In this document: one piece after another, positions 35,984 to 45,138 of the stretch
Numbering within the stretch: position 1 is the stretch's first letter
Layout of the letters: each line of letters begins with the position of its first letter
DNA from: Pseudomonas subflava
GTDB taxonomy: Bacteria > Pseudomonadota > Gammaproteobacteria > Pseudomonadales > Pseudomonadaceae
Direction: 5' to 3'
NCBI RefSeq assembly: GCF_023823685.1
Contig: NZ_JAMXBF010000003.1
Location: forward strand, 639,280 to 703,279
DNA length: 64,000 bases
The notes under the pieces: generated by a model
Told to the model about the DNA's origin: nothing
What the model saw: only the letters and a program-made list of their open reading frames with translations
Database searches by the model: none
Program-made: the position numbers and the translations under genes

Positions 35984-36939
35984 GGCGCATCTGCCTGCCA
36001 GCGCTTGCGCGCGTGCAGGTAGGCGGCGAGGTCGGCGTAGCCGAGCTGCTCGGCGATCTGGCTGCGGTTCAGGCCTTGCAGCTGCAGGCTCTGCTCCAGC
36101 TCGGCACGAACCGCGTCGAGCACCTCGCGAAAGCCCAGCCCCTCCTCCTGCAGGCGCCGACGCAGGGTACGCGGGCTCTGGTGCAGGGCCTGGGCGGCGA
36201 CCTCCAGGCTGGGCGTGCGTGCATGGCGCAGGTCGCTGCGCACACGCTCGGCAACCTTGGCGGCCCAGCCGCTGAGCTGCTGCAGCTGGGCCAGGCGCCG
36301 CTCCAGGCCTTCACAGAGCAGCTCCTCGAGCACCGCATGGTGTTGCCGCATCGGCAGCGCCAGGTGCCGGTCCTCGAGGAACAGGCGGTTGTGCGCGGCG
36401 CCGAAGCGCGTCTGGCCGAACCAGCGGGCGTACTCGGCATGGTAGGCCGGGCGGGCGTGGCGGAATTCGGCGTGCAGCGGCGGCAGCGCATCACCGGCGC
36501 CCTGGCGCAGCACGCCGATGGCCATCACCGAATAGTGTTCGACCAGGCAGCGCTCCAGCTCCGGCGGGGCGTCGATGCACAGGTCGATGATCCAGCGCTC
36601 GCCGTCGTGCTGCAGCCGCACCTGCTCCATGTCCGAGGCCAGCCGCGCATAGCGCTGCCAGTGTTGCAGCGCCGTGCCAACGGTGGCGCTGGCCTGGGCC
36701 AGGTGCAGCAGCACGTGCCACTCGGCCGGCTGGAAGGCGGCGAACAGGTGCAGGCCGATGGCCGGGTCCGACTCGGCCGCCTGCAGCCACAGCTGTTCCA
36801 GCCGCACCAGGTTGTATTGCTGCAGTGGCTGGTGCTGGTGCAGGTAACGTTGCAGCACCCGGCCGAGGGCGCCGCGGTGCATACGCTGGGTGGCCGGCGG
36901 TTTGGCCGCTTCGGGCAGATCGTTGTCCGTTTCGCGCAT
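35980..36939 (-). CDS. AraC-family transcriptional regulator
   Basis: A 319-residue regulator from the ATG at 36939 (MRETDNDLPEAAK); a longer frame upstream is not supported. It has an N-terminal effector domain of the OruR/ArgR-like arabinose-binding-type family, and a C-terminal AraC helix-turn-helix pair (LEVAAQALHQSPRTLRRRLQ; SQIAEQLGYADLAAYLHA). It is divergent from the sterol-desaturase gene 70 bases away and probably controls it. Confidence 0.88.
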   Translation of the reverse strand: MRETDNDLPEAAKPPATQRMHRGALGRVLQRYLHQHQPLQQYNLVRLEQLWLQAAESDPAIGLHLFAAFQPAEWHVLLHLAQASATVGTALQHWQRYARLASDMEQVRLQHDGERWIIDLCIDAPPELERCLVEHYSVMAIGVLRQGAGDALPPLHAEFRHARPAYHAEYARWFGQTRFGAAHNRLFLEDRHLALPMRQHHAVLEELLCEGLERRLAQLQQLSGWAAKVAERVRSDLRHARTPSLEVAAQALHQSPRTLRRRLQEEGLGFREVLDAVRAELEQSLQLQGLNRSQIAEQLGYADLAAYLHARKRWQADAP

Positions 36940-37009
36940 GGTGGCTGTGAGCTGGCTGGCGTCTGATGAGGGCAACCCGGAAGACCGGGATTTCCAACAA
37001 GAGGTTGCC

Positions 37010-37867
37010 ATGAACCCCAGTTCCCTCGCCAATAACCCGATTGCCGTGGTGTCCCTGATATTCCTCGGATTCACCCTGCTGGAGCTGGCCGTCGGCTGCT
37101 TCCGCCAGCCGCGCGGGCAGCGCCGCGACGTGCTGATCGAGGTGATCGGCTCCAGCCTGCTGCTCGCCGCGACTTTTCCGCTGATCATGTTCCTCGCCGA
37201 CTTCGCCCTCGGCGCGCTGGCGCCGCAGTGGCGCGACGCCCTGGCCGGGCTGCCCTTCGTCGCCGGCTTCGCGCTGTTCCTGCTGCTGGACGACATGACC
37301 CAGTACTGGTGGCATCGCCTCAGCCACCAGGTGCCGTTCCTCTACAGCCTGCACCGCGCGCACCACTCGGCGCCGTACATGAGCATCCGCATCGTCTACC
37401 GCAACAACAGCTTCTACTACCTGCTGATGCCCGGCATCTGGCTGTCCGCCACGCTGATCTACCTGGGCCTGGCGCCGGTCTACTACGTCTACCTGATCAT
37501 CAAAATGTGCGTGATCTTCGGCGCCCACAGCAGCGTGGCCTGGGACGAGAAGCTCTACCGCATCCCGGCCCTGCGTCCGCTGATGTGGCTGCTCGAGCGC
37601 ACCATCTCCACCCCGTCGACCCATTCCGCCCACCACGGCCTGAATGCCGACGATGGCGTGACCCACTACAAGGGCAACTACGGCAACCTGCTGTTCTTCT
37701 GGGACGTGCTGTTCGGCACGGCCAAGATCACCCGCCGCCGCCCCGCGCAGTACGGCATCGAGGACATGGCGCCGGTGAGCTGGCAGAGCGAGCTGTTCTG
37801 GCCGCTGGTACGTGCGCCCAAGGCCGAGCCCGAGCAACACGCAGCACCAAAGGAGCTGGCCCGATGA
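37010..37867 (+). CDS. Sterol desaturase/fatty acid hydroxylase family protein
   Basis: A 285-residue membrane di-iron enzyme from the ATG at 37010 with a GAGG site. Several transmembrane helices are visible. The three His clusters are HRLSH, HRAHH and HSAHH, the di-iron ligands. It hydroxylates or desaturates an unknown lipid substrate. Its stop overlaps the FMN reductase start by four bases (ATGA), which could supply electrons. Confidence 0.9.
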   Translation: MNPSSLANNPIAVVSLIFLGFTLLELAVGCFRQPRGQRRDVLIEVIGSSLLLAATFPLIMFLADFALGALAPQWRDALAGLPFVAGFALFLLLDDMTQYWWHRLSHQVPFLYSLHRAHHSAPYMSIRIVYRNNSFYYLLMPGIWLSATLIYLGLAPVYYVYLIIKMCVIFGAHSSVAWDEKLYRIPALRPLMWLLERTISTPSTHSAHHGLNADDGVTHYKGNYGNLLFFWDVLFGTAKITRRRPAQYGIEDMAPVSWQSELFWPLVRAPKAEPEQHAAPKELAR

Positions 37868-38454
37868 GCCTGAATATCGTCCTGGTCGCCGGCTCCAGCC
37901 GCGCCGACAGCCAGACCGCCAAGGTCGCCCGTTATCTGGCCGCGCGTCTGCAACAGCGCGACGTGCAGACGCGGATCGTCGACCTGGGGTGCAGCGCCCT
38001 GCCGCTGTGGCCGGCGGAGGATGGCCACGATCACTGGCCGGCCATGGCCGAGCGCCTGCGCAGCGCGGATGCGCTGGTGGTGCTCAGCCCGGAGTGGAAC
38101 GGCATGGCCAGCCCGGCGCTGAAGAACTTCTTCCTCTACGCCGGGCGCGCTGAGTTGGCGCACAAGGCGGCGCTGCTGGTGGGAGTTTCATCGGGGCAGG
38201 GCGGCGCCTATCCGCTGTCCGAGCTGCGCGCCTCCAGCTACAAGAATTGCCGCATCTGTTTCATCCCCGAGCAACTGATCGTGCGCCAGGTGGAGGCGGT
38301 GCTGAACGGCGAGACGGCCGCGGATGCCGACGACCAGCGCATCCGCGCGCGGGCCGACTGGGCCATGGACGTGCTGCTGGAGTACGCCGAGGCGCTGCGC
38401 GGCCTGTCCCAGCGCATCGACTGGAGCGAGCCGCAGTTCGGCAATGGCATGTGA
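37864..38454 (+). CDS. NADPH-dependent FMN reductase-family flavoprotein
   Basis: A 196-residue flavodoxin-like reductase. The N-terminal VLVAGSSRADSQTAKVARYL binds FMN phosphate; SPEWNGMASPALKNFF is the second conserved loop. It is co-translated with the desaturase and under the same divergent regulator, suggesting a redox-partner role, by inference. Confidence 0.88.
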   Translation: MSLNIVLVAGSSRADSQTAKVARYLAARLQQRDVQTRIVDLGCSALPLWPAEDGHDHWPAMAERLRSADALVVLSPEWNGMASPALKNFFLYAGRAELAHKAALLVGVSSGQGGAYPLSELRASSYKNCRICFIPEQLIVRQVEAVLNGETAADADDQRIRARADWAMDVLLEYAEALRGLSQRIDWSEPQFGNGM

Positions 38455-38584
38455 GACGAGCCGGCGCGCCAGGTGCGGGTACGGGCTTGAGGGAGCGGCG
38501 GTGGAAAATGCTGCGCAGTTTTCCACCCTACACAAGCGCTCCAGGGTGGATTGCACGAGCCGTCAGACGTGGGTCAGCGAGTGG

Positions 38585-38612
38585 GGTGGGTAACGGCGTA
38601 GCCTTACCCACC
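38585..38612. terminator. Hairpin between convergent genes
   Basis: Nine-base perfect stem (ggtgggtaa / ttacccacc) with a ten-base loop that can itself pair. It lies between the FMN reductase stop and the glutamine-synthetase-like stop, so it probably terminates both directions. The sequence is of a kind repeated in many Pseudomonas genomes and may count as a REP-like element. Confidence 0.6.
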
Positions 38613-38622
38613 GCAGGCCGGA

Positions 38623-39990
38623 TCAGGCGTGAGTCAGGTACCAGCGCCAGTCCTGCTCGCCGACCTCGCCCATGAACTGGCGGAACTCGGCCCACTTGAT
38701 CGCCAGGAACACCTCCAGGAAGTCCGCGCCCAGTGCCTCCCTGGCCCAGCTCGACTGCTCCAGGTTGCGCAGCGCGGTCAGCCAGTCGGTGGGCAGGGTC
38801 TCGCGGGCCTGCTCGTAGCCGTTGCCGACGATGGCTTCGCCCGGATCGATCTGGTTCTTGATGCCGTGGTGGATGCCGGCGAGGATCGCCGCCGCCGCCA
38901 GGTACGGGTTGGCGTCGGCGCCGCAGATGCGGTGCTCCACATGCCGGCTCTTGGCCGGGCCGCCCGGCACGCGGAACGACACGGTGCGGTTGTTCACCCC
39001 CCAGCTCTTGGCCAGCGGCGCGTAGCTGTTGGCCTGGAAGCGGCGGAAGGAATTGGCGTTGGGGCAGAAGATCGCCAGGGCGTCGTTGAGCGTGGCCATC
39101 ATCCCGCCGATCGCCTGTTTCAGCAGCGGCGTGCCGTGAGGATCTTCCGAAGCCATCAGGTTGTTGCCTGCGGCGTCCGCCAGGCTGACGTGCATGTGCA
39201 GGCCGCTGCCGGCCAGATCGCCAAATGGCTTGGCCATAAAGCAGGCTTGTAACCCATGTTTATTGGCCACGCCCTTGACCAGGCGCTTGTAGCGCACGCC
39301 TTCGTCGACCGCCTGCAGGGCGTCGAAGCGGTGCTCCAGGGTCAGCTCGACCTGGCCCGGCGCGTATTCGGAGATCGCCGTGCGCACCGGCAGGCCCTGC
39401 ACTTGGCAGGCGGCGTAGAGGTCGTCGAGGAACGGCTGCAGCTGCTCCAGTTCGTACACGCCATACACCTGCGGTGCCTGCGGGCGCACGCCGTTGGCCT
39501 GCAGCGCCGGCTGCGGGCGCCCGTTGGCGTCGCGCTGCTTGTCCAGCAGATAGAATTCCAGCTCCACCGCCATTACCGGGTGGTAGCCGTCGGCCTTGAG
39601 CGCGTCGATGGCGCGCACCAGCACATGCCGCGGGTCGGCCGGACTGGCCGGCAGGCCCCGGGTCGGGTGCATGCTGACCTGCAGCTGGCCGGTGGGCACC
39701 GTGCGCCAGGGTTGCAGGGTCAGGCTGCCAGGGATCGGGTAGGTCCAGCAGTCGGCGTCTGCCACTTCCCAGACCAGGCCGCTCTCTTCGACGTCCTCGC
39801 CCTGGATGGTCAGTGCCAGGATCGAACTGGGCAGCGGCCGGCCGTTCTCGTAGATGGCCAGCAGCTCGTCGCGGTGCAGCAGCTTGCCGCGCGGGATGCC
39901 GTTGGCGTCGATCAGCATCAGCTCGATGCTGCGCACTTCCGGGTGCTGTTCGAGGAAGTCGCGGGCTTCCTGGGGATTGGCGAATTGCAT
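38623..39990 (-). CDS. Glutamine synthetase-family gamma-glutamylpolyamine synthetase
   Basis: A 455-residue GS-like ligase from the ATG at 39990 (MQFANPQEARDFLEQHPEVR). Conserved GS elements are MAVELEFYLLD (metal ligands), EYAPGQVELTLEH, GSGLHMHVSL and RTVSFRVPGG with NRT...R. It is of the PuuA/PauA type, which joins glutamate to putrescine or another amine. The neighbouring aminotransferase and GntR regulator match a polyamine or amine catabolic block in P. aeruginosa. The exact substrate is not readable. Confidence 0.9.
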   Translation of the reverse strand: MQFANPQEARDFLEQHPEVRSIELMLIDANGIPRGKLLHRDELLAIYENGRPLPSSILALTIQGEDVEESGLVWEVADADCWTYPIPGSLTLQPWRTVPTGQLQVSMHPTRGLPASPADPRHVLVRAIDALKADGYHPVMAVELEFYLLDKQRDANGRPQPALQANGVRPQAPQVYGVYELEQLQPFLDDLYAACQVQGLPVRTAISEYAPGQVELTLEHRFDALQAVDEGVRYKRLVKGVANKHGLQACFMAKPFGDLAGSGLHMHVSLADAAGNNLMASEDPHGTPLLKQAIGGMMATLNDALAIFCPNANSFRRFQANSYAPLAKSWGVNNRTVSFRVPGGPAKSRHVEHRICGADANPYLAAAAILAGIHHGIKNQIDPGEAIVGNGYEQARETLPTDWLTALRNLEQSSWAREALGADFLEVFLAIKWAEFRQFMGEVGEQDWRWYLTHA

Positions 39991-40023
39991 GGATACCTCA
40001 TGGCGTTCCGTGACGCGTGATCT

Positions 40024-40074
40024 GTAGCCCGGATGCAATCCGGGATAGTCCTCCCCGGATTGCATCCGGGCTAC
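40024..40074. repeat. REP-like inverted repeat (copy 1)
   Basis: Two 21-base arms (40024-40044 and 40054-40074) that are exact reverse complements, beginning gtagcccggatgcaat, with a nine-base spacer. The same arms occur at 45790-45849. It lies in the intergenic space between the aminotransferase and the ligase genes. Confidence 0.85.
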
Positions 40075-40127
40075 CGGCTTTGTTGTCTCCCCGCTCCACT
40101 TGTGGGAGAGGGTCCGGGGAGAGGGCG

Positions 40128-41519
40128 TTAAAGCCGAGCGCCGGGGATGGCCAGCAGCTCGGTGAGGGCCTGATCCAGCATGCCGATCAGCTGGTCCACA
40201 TCCTCCGCCGTGGTGCTCGGGCAGCACAGGGTCATGTTGTGGAACGGGGTGATCAGGATGCCGCGGTTGATCAGGTACAGGTGCAGGGCCATCTGCAGCT
40301 CGTCGTGGAAGGCCGCCTCGGCCTCGGCGCCGGTCTTCGGCGACACCGGGCAGAACTGGAATTCGCTGCGCGCGCCCAGCTCGGTCACCGACCACTTCAG
40401 GTCGTGCTTGCCGATCAGGGCGCGGAAGCCGTCGGCCAGGCGCTTGGCCAGCGGCAGCATGTGCGCGTAGGCGGCTGGGGTCATCACCTGCTCCAGGTTG
40501 GCGCGCATGCAGTGCATGGCCAGGGCGTTGGCCGAAAGCGTGGTGCCCATGCCGCTGTGACCGTGGCCATGGCTGCCTTCGCTGGCGCGCTTGCGCGACT
40601 CGGTCATGGCCTCGGCCATTTGCGCGCTGCAGCCGAAGATGCCGCAGGGCACGCCGCCGGCGATTGGCTTGCCGACCACGAAGAAGTCCGGGTCGAGGTC
40701 CCACAGCTGGGTGCAACCGCCGATATCGGTGGAGATGGTGTGGGTCTCGTCGATGATCAGCAGCGCGCCGTATTTACGGGTCAGCTCCCGGCATTTCTGC
40801 ATAAAGCCCGGCTCGGGCAGGACCATGCCGATATTGGTCATCGCCGGCTCGCAGAGCAGGGCGCAGACGTCGCCCTGGGCCAGCGCGGCTTCCAGCGCCT
40901 CGACATCGTTGAACGGGATCGAGCGGCTGTACTCGGTCAGGTCGTAGGCCTGGCCGACCAGGCCGGAGCGCGGCACGGTTTCGCCGTCGCGGTAGCGCAC
41001 CATCACGTCGTCGACGGTGCCGTGGTAGCAGCCGTCGAACACCAGCAGAGTCTTGCGCTGGGTGATCGCCCGGGCCCAGCGCAGCACGTAGCGGTTGGAG
41101 TCGGTGGCGGTGGCGGTGACCTGCCAGAACGGCAGGCCGAAGCGCGCGGCCAGCAGCTCGCCGCAGACCACCGCGTCCTCACCCGGCAGCATGGTGGTCA
41201 GACCATTGTTGCCCTGTTCGGCGATGGCGCGGGCGATGGGGTCCGGCGAGTGGCCGAACATGGTGCCGGTGTCGCCCAGGCAGAAGTCGATGTACTCGTG
41301 GCCGTCGACGTCATAGAAGCGCGCGCCCTTGGCCCGCTCGACGAACAGCGGCACCGGGGTCGACCAGTCGGCCATCCAGTGCATCGGCACCCCGCCGTAG
41401 AGGGAGTTGCGCGCCCGCTCGGCCAGGGCCACCGACTTCGGATTGCGCTCGATGAAGCGCTCGCGCTCGCGGGCGGCGAAGGTCTCCACGGCGGACGGGC
41501 TGATACCACTGGCAGTCAT
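40128..41519 (-). CDS. Class III aminotransferase (polyamine/amine:pyruvate type)
   Basis: A 463-residue PLP enzyme from the ATG at 41519 (MTASGISPSAVETFAARERE), with a GAGG site; a longer frame to 41549 would start next to the operator. PLP features are GDTGTMFGHSPDPI, DGCYHGTVDD, IIDETHT and the Schiff-base Lys in VVGKPIAGG. It probably transfers the amino group of a polyamine or its glutamyl derivative, since it is followed by the ligase gene and faces a GntR regulator. Confidence 0.9.
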   Translation of the reverse strand: MTASGISPSAVETFAARERERFIERNPKSVALAERARNSLYGGVPMHWMADWSTPVPLFVERAKGARFYDVDGHEYIDFCLGDTGTMFGHSPDPIARAIAEQGNNGLTTMLPGEDAVVCGELLAARFGLPFWQVTATATDSNRYVLRWARAITQRKTLLVFDGCYHGTVDDVMVRYRDGETVPRSGLVGQAYDLTEYSRSIPFNDVEALEAALAQGDVCALLCEPAMTNIGMVLPEPGFMQKCRELTRKYGALLIIDETHTISTDIGGCTQLWDLDPDFFVVGKPIAGGVPCGIFGCSAQMAEAMTESRKRASEGSHGHGHSGMGTTLSANALAMHCMRANLEQVMTPAAYAHMLPLAKRLADGFRALIGKHDLKWSVTELGARSEFQFCPVSPKTGAEAEAAFHDELQMALHLYLINRGILITPFHNMTLCCPSTTAEDVDQLIGMLDQALTELLAIPGARL

Positions 41520-41556
41520 GTTGCACACCTCGTTCGAATTTCCGCACATGCTATTT

Positions 41557-41566
41557 TGTGATCACA
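41557..41566. promoter_or_regulatory. Operator half-pair 1 (TGTGATCACA)
   Basis: A perfect 10-bp palindrome, TGTGATCACA, 37 bases upstream of the aminotransferase start, and one of two identical sites in the divergent spacer. A GntR (FCD) dimer from the adjacent gene is the likely ligand. Confidence 0.7.
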
Positions 41567-41619
41567 GAAATAGCAATGAGTGGTTTAATGGCCTCATAAA
41601 AGAGCTTTTAAACCGATCA

Positions 41620-41629
41620 TGTGATCACA
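41620..41629. promoter_or_regulatory. Operator half-pair 2 (TGTGATCACA)
   Basis: The second identical palindrome, 63 bases from the first (six helical turns), and 80 bases before the GntR start. Together they suggest two dimers on the same DNA face, or a looped complex. Confidence 0.7.
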
Positions 41630-41709
41630 AAAGACAAGGTGCTTCTCTATGCGTGACTGCTCCCTGACCCTCAGCCAGCTCCCCGCGCCACCATTGGGAC
41701 GCTGAAACC

Positions 41710-42372
41710 ATGGCCGACAATCTGCAAGAAACGCTCTACCAACGTATCCGCGAAAGCCTGCTCGAAGGGCGCTTCCAGCCCGGCGAGCGCCTGAAGATCC
41801 GCGACCTCGCCGCCCAGTGGGGTACCAGTCCGATGCCGGTGCGCGCCGCATTGCAGCGGCTGGTCGCCGAGGGCGCTCTGGAGGGCGAGCCGCAGCGCTC
41901 GGTGCGCGTGCCGGCGATGACCCGCGAGCGCTACCAGAACATCTTTCAGGTGCGCCTGTGCCTCGAGGGCCTGGCCGTGGAGCTGGCCACGCCCAACCTG
42001 ACCCCCGCCGACATGGCCGAGCTGCGCGACTGCGTGCAGCGCATGGACCTGGCCATCGAGCAGCGCCAGGTGCAGGACTACCTGGAGGCCAACAGCCGCT
42101 TCCACCTGCGCCTCTACGGCGCCTGCGGCAATCCGATCCTGCTGCGCTCGATCGAGTCGCTGTGGCTGCAGATCGGCCCGTTCTTCAATCGGCTGTTCAC
42201 CGGCGCCGACCTCTCGCTGCGGCTCAACGACTTCCACGAAGAAGCCTTCGCCGCCTTCGAGGCCGGGGACGCCAAGGGCGCGCGCCACGCCATGGAGCAG
42301 GACCTGATCTACTTCGCCCGCTTCCTCCTCAACCTCCTGGAGCTGGAAGGTCGGCAGGCGCGCGGCCGCTGA
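41710..42372 (+). CDS. GntR-family (FCD) transcriptional regulator
   Basis: A 220-residue regulator with an N-terminal winged helix (LYQRIRESLLEGRFQPGERL; IRDLAAQWGTSPMPVRAALQ) and a C-terminal FCD ligand-binding helical domain (RLCLEGLAVELA; NSRFHLRLYGACGN; HEEAFAAFEAGDAKGARHAM). It is divergent from the aminotransferase and ligase genes and probably represses them until an amine ligand binds. Confidence 0.92.
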   Translation: MADNLQETLYQRIRESLLEGRFQPGERLKIRDLAAQWGTSPMPVRAALQRLVAEGALEGEPQRSVRVPAMTRERYQNIFQVRLCLEGLAVELATPNLTPADMAELRDCVQRMDLAIEQRQVQDYLEANSRFHLRLYGACGNPILLRSIESLWLQIGPFFNRLFTGADLSLRLNDFHEEAFAAFEAGDAKGARHAMEQDLIYFARFLLNLLELEGRQARGR

Positions 42373-42590
42373 AAAGCGGTGAGCCGATGGCGACCGATCG
42401 CGGCGCTATCGGCTCAGTTAGCTCCTTTTGGCAGCGCTATCCCGAATCAATATAAGGCTGGCTTGGTCCTCGTCGGCCGCCTGTACTAGCGTCCCTGATG
42501 TGCCTGGCCCCGTGCGGGACCGCACCGGGCATGGACGTCTCCGGCCGTGGCCCCATGCTCCGAGAAGAACAACAAGACGAGGACATGCCG

Positions 42591-43979
42591 ATGAAGACTG
42601 CCCGGTTGGCCTGCTGCGTCAGCGCGGCGGCGTTGATCACCGCCACCCCTGCCCACGCCGAGCTCGGTGACTACGGTTTCTGGAAGACCCTGCTCAACCT
42701 CAGCGCGCCCCCGCTGGCGGACAACCCGGTCACGCCCGAACAGGGCCTCGGCCCGTATCCGCTACTGAACAATCCGGGTGGTTTCAACGCGGGCTTCAAG
42801 CCCGGCAACTACTACGGCTGGCAGGCCATCCAGCTGGCGCCGCAGACCGGCGCGGTGTGCGGCAACGGCTCGCCCTACAAGTTCTTCGTCAACCGCGTGC
42901 CGAACACCAGCAACACCATCATCTATCTGGAGGGCGGCGGCGCCTGCTGGGACTACGCCAGCTGCACCGGGCAGACCGGCATCCGCGGCGCGCGCAACCC
43001 GGACGGCATTCCCGACGACTACATGAGCCTGCTCAACCCCGGCGCCAGCCTGGTCAGCCCGCTGGTGGTGCGCCTGCACCCCTGGACGCGGACCAAGACG
43101 CAGAACTGGAACATGGTCTACGTGCCCTATTGCACCGGCGACATCTACACCGGCGACCGGGTCGCGGTGTACGACGACCCGCAGGGTCAGCAACCGCCGC
43201 TGGTGTGGCACCACAACGGCCTGCGCAATACCCGCGCCGTGGTCGCCTGGCTGAAGAACAACCTGCCGCGCCCGGCGCAGCTGCTCACCACCGGTTGCAG
43301 CGCCGGCGGTGCCGGCAGCCTGACCAACTACGCGAGCATCCGCCAGGACATCGCCCCGACTCGCGGCTTTCTGCTCGACGATTCCGGCCCGGTGTTCAGC
43401 GCGCCACCCGGCAGCGATATCGGCCAGTACCCGTCGCGGCCGCTGCAGGATCACATCCGCGCGGTCTGGGGGCTCAACGACGGCATCGTGCCCTACCTGC
43501 AGAGCCGTCTGCCGGGGCTGGACGCGGCCGATCTCGGCAGCCTGTACACGGCGCTGTCGAGCAACCTGCCGGGCGACCGCCTGGGCCACACGCACTTCTG
43601 GCAGGACCTCAACTACTCGTCCTACTCCTACGAACGCTTCCACCCGGACATCGTCAACGCCCCCGACGCGGCGACCAAGGAGGCGCTGATCCATGCCAAG
43701 TGGGCGGTGGACACCGGCCGCCTGCGCGACCAGCTGAGCAACCTGAGCAATTTCGGCGGCTACTTCCCGCAGTACCGGGCGGTGAACGAGAGCCACTGCA
43801 CCAGCATCATCGAGTTCGCCAACTCGGATATCCAGGAGCAGAACCTGCAGCTGGAGCACTTCGTCGACAACCTGCTGAACGGCAGCGGCGCGGTGCTTTC
43901 GGCCTCGGAAAGCAGCGACGCGGCGGACAAGGCCAAGCCGTTCAACCTGCTCTACTACATCCTCGACCAACTGCTGTGA
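42591..43979 (+). CDS. Secreted pectinacetylesterase-family hydrolase
   Basis: A 462-residue exported protein. I take the ATG at 42591, which is better spaced from the GAGGA site than the one at 42585. The signal peptide is MKTARLACCVSAAALITATP followed by AHA. Family motifs are IIYLEGGGACWDYASC, the nucleophile elbow GCSAGGAGS and a final NESHCTS with the likely catalytic His. The real substrate may be another ester than pectin. Confidence 0.82.
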   Translation: MKTARLACCVSAAALITATPAHAELGDYGFWKTLLNLSAPPLADNPVTPEQGLGPYPLLNNPGGFNAGFKPGNYYGWQAIQLAPQTGAVCGNGSPYKFFVNRVPNTSNTIIYLEGGGACWDYASCTGQTGIRGARNPDGIPDDYMSLLNPGASLVSPLVVRLHPWTRTKTQNWNMVYVPYCTGDIYTGDRVAVYDDPQGQQPPLVWHHNGLRNTRAVVAWLKNNLPRPAQLLTTGCSAGGAGSLTNYASIRQDIAPTRGFLLDDSGPVFSAPPGSDIGQYPSRPLQDHIRAVWGLNDGIVPYLQSRLPGLDAADLGSLYTALSSNLPGDRLGHTHFWQDLNYSSYSYERFHPDIVNAPDAATKEALIHAKWAVDTGRLRDQLSNLSNFGGYFPQYRAVNESHCTSIIEFANSDIQEQNLQLEHFVDNLLNGSGAVLSASESSDAADKAKPFNLLYYILDQLL

Positions 43980-44135
43980 AAGTCCGCCCACGATCTGCCG
44001 CGTGCCGGCCAAAGGGCTGTGGAGGCGGTCCGGGACGCGGCGTCTCGGAATGCTCATTTACTTGCGTGAACTGCGCTTCCTCGGCCACCTCGGTCACCCT
44101 GTGTCTCTAGCTCGCGAGGTGAGCAGACTCTCTGG

Positions 44136-44768
44136 CTACTGGTACGCCTGCTCCCGCGCCTCCTGCAGGCGCTGGCGCAGGTACTGGTCGCGACTGAGGC
44201 CGTCGGGAATGCTGTCCAGCGCCATAACCTCCTCGACGATGCGTTTCTCGTCAGACTTGTACTGCGAGAAGCGCGCATCGGGAGTCTTGTTGCGCGCTTC
44301 GCGCGCCTGGCTGAGCGCCTGATAGCGGGCGACCAGGGCGTCGGCCCGGGCCTTCTGCGCCGCCTCGTCGCCACCTTCGGCCTGGGCCAGGCCGATCTGC
44401 AGTAACAACGCCTCGCTCAGCGCCAGTTCGCCGGCCGCCTCGCGCCGGTCAATCTCCTTGGCCAGGGCCTCCGCGCGCTGGCGGCGCTGCGCCTCGTCGA
44501 GGTCGGCGGAGGTGTTGATGAAGCTCTGGTAGTCGGCGCCGAACTGCAGGCGGGCCCGGTAGCCCTGCACGGCGGGATCGTTCAGCAGCGCCTGGCGGGC
44601 GGCGGGATCGAGCGGGGCGGGGTTGCCGTTCGCGGCGCCGGTGTTTGCCAGCGGAGCCGATGGCGCGGGCGCATCGGCGGGCGTGCGCCCGGAGCCGGCC
44701 AGACCGAGCCACAGGCCGCCACCGACGGTGAGGATGGCGAGGCCGCCGACGAGCAGGCGGGTCTTCAT
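44136..44768 (-). CDS. Membrane-anchored helical protein, possible lipase/phospholipase accessory factor
   Basis: A 210-residue protein from the ATG at 44768 (MKTRLLVGGLAILTVGGGLW), with one N-terminal helix, an Ala/Pro linker and a long helical, charged domain (RARLQFGADYQSFINT; RQRAEALAKEIDRREAAGEL). The architecture resembles short relatives of the lipase chaperone family (PlcR-type), but the Lif signature RxxFDY is absent. It is convergent with the esterase gene. I keep the assignment tentative. Confidence 0.6.
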   Translation of the reverse strand: MKTRLLVGGLAILTVGGGLWLGLAGSGRTPADAPAPSAPLANTGAANGNPAPLDPAARQALLNDPAVQGYRARLQFGADYQSFINTSADLDEAQRRQRAEALAKEIDRREAAGELALSEALLLQIGLAQAEGGDEAAQKARADALVARYQALSQAREARNKTPDARFSQYKSDEKRIVEEVMALDSIPDGLSRDQYLRQRLQEAREQAYQ

Positions 44769-44839
44769 GCTGGCCATGTTCCGGTCTCCGAAGTCAGGTG
44801 ACTCCAGTTAAGACCAAGCGAGCCCTGGCACCAAACGCC

Positions 44840-45129
44840 TCAGTCCGGATGTGCCGGCACCTGCGCAGGCCAGTCCTTGCGGCGCAGGCCCAGGTGTGGC
44901 AGCCAGTCCGCAGGTATTTCTGGTACCGCCTGGTGCGGCCAGTTGGCAGCCCCGCAGCGTTTCTCGAACGTTCGCGCCAGACGCAGCCAGGTGCGACAGG
45001 CGTCCTCGCCGCCATGCCCAGGCTGTTCTCCAGGCGCACCCATTGCAGGGCGGGCTGGTGCAGGTCGTCTGCATCGCGCAGGCAGCGGCTGAAGTCCCTG
45101 CCGTCGATGGCGGCATAGGGCGAGGTCAC
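44840..45129 (-). pseudogene. Probable frameshifted small gene
   Basis: The frame starting MTSPYAAIDGRDFSRCLRDA reads sensibly to WVRLENSLGM near 45016. The codon pattern then continues better in another frame (GGEDACRTWLRLARTFEKRC, ending QVPAHPD at 44840) than in the original one. A one-base shift near cctgggcatgg would join them into a protein of about 95 residues. It may be a sequencing error or a real pseudogene. No family is recognised. Confidence 0.45.
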
Positions 45130-45138
45130 TTCGCGCGC

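Noticed and set aside
44136..44768. Assignment as a true lipase chaperone (Lif)
   Set aside because: The Lif motif RxxFDY is absent and the protein is too short, so only a tentative accessory role is given.
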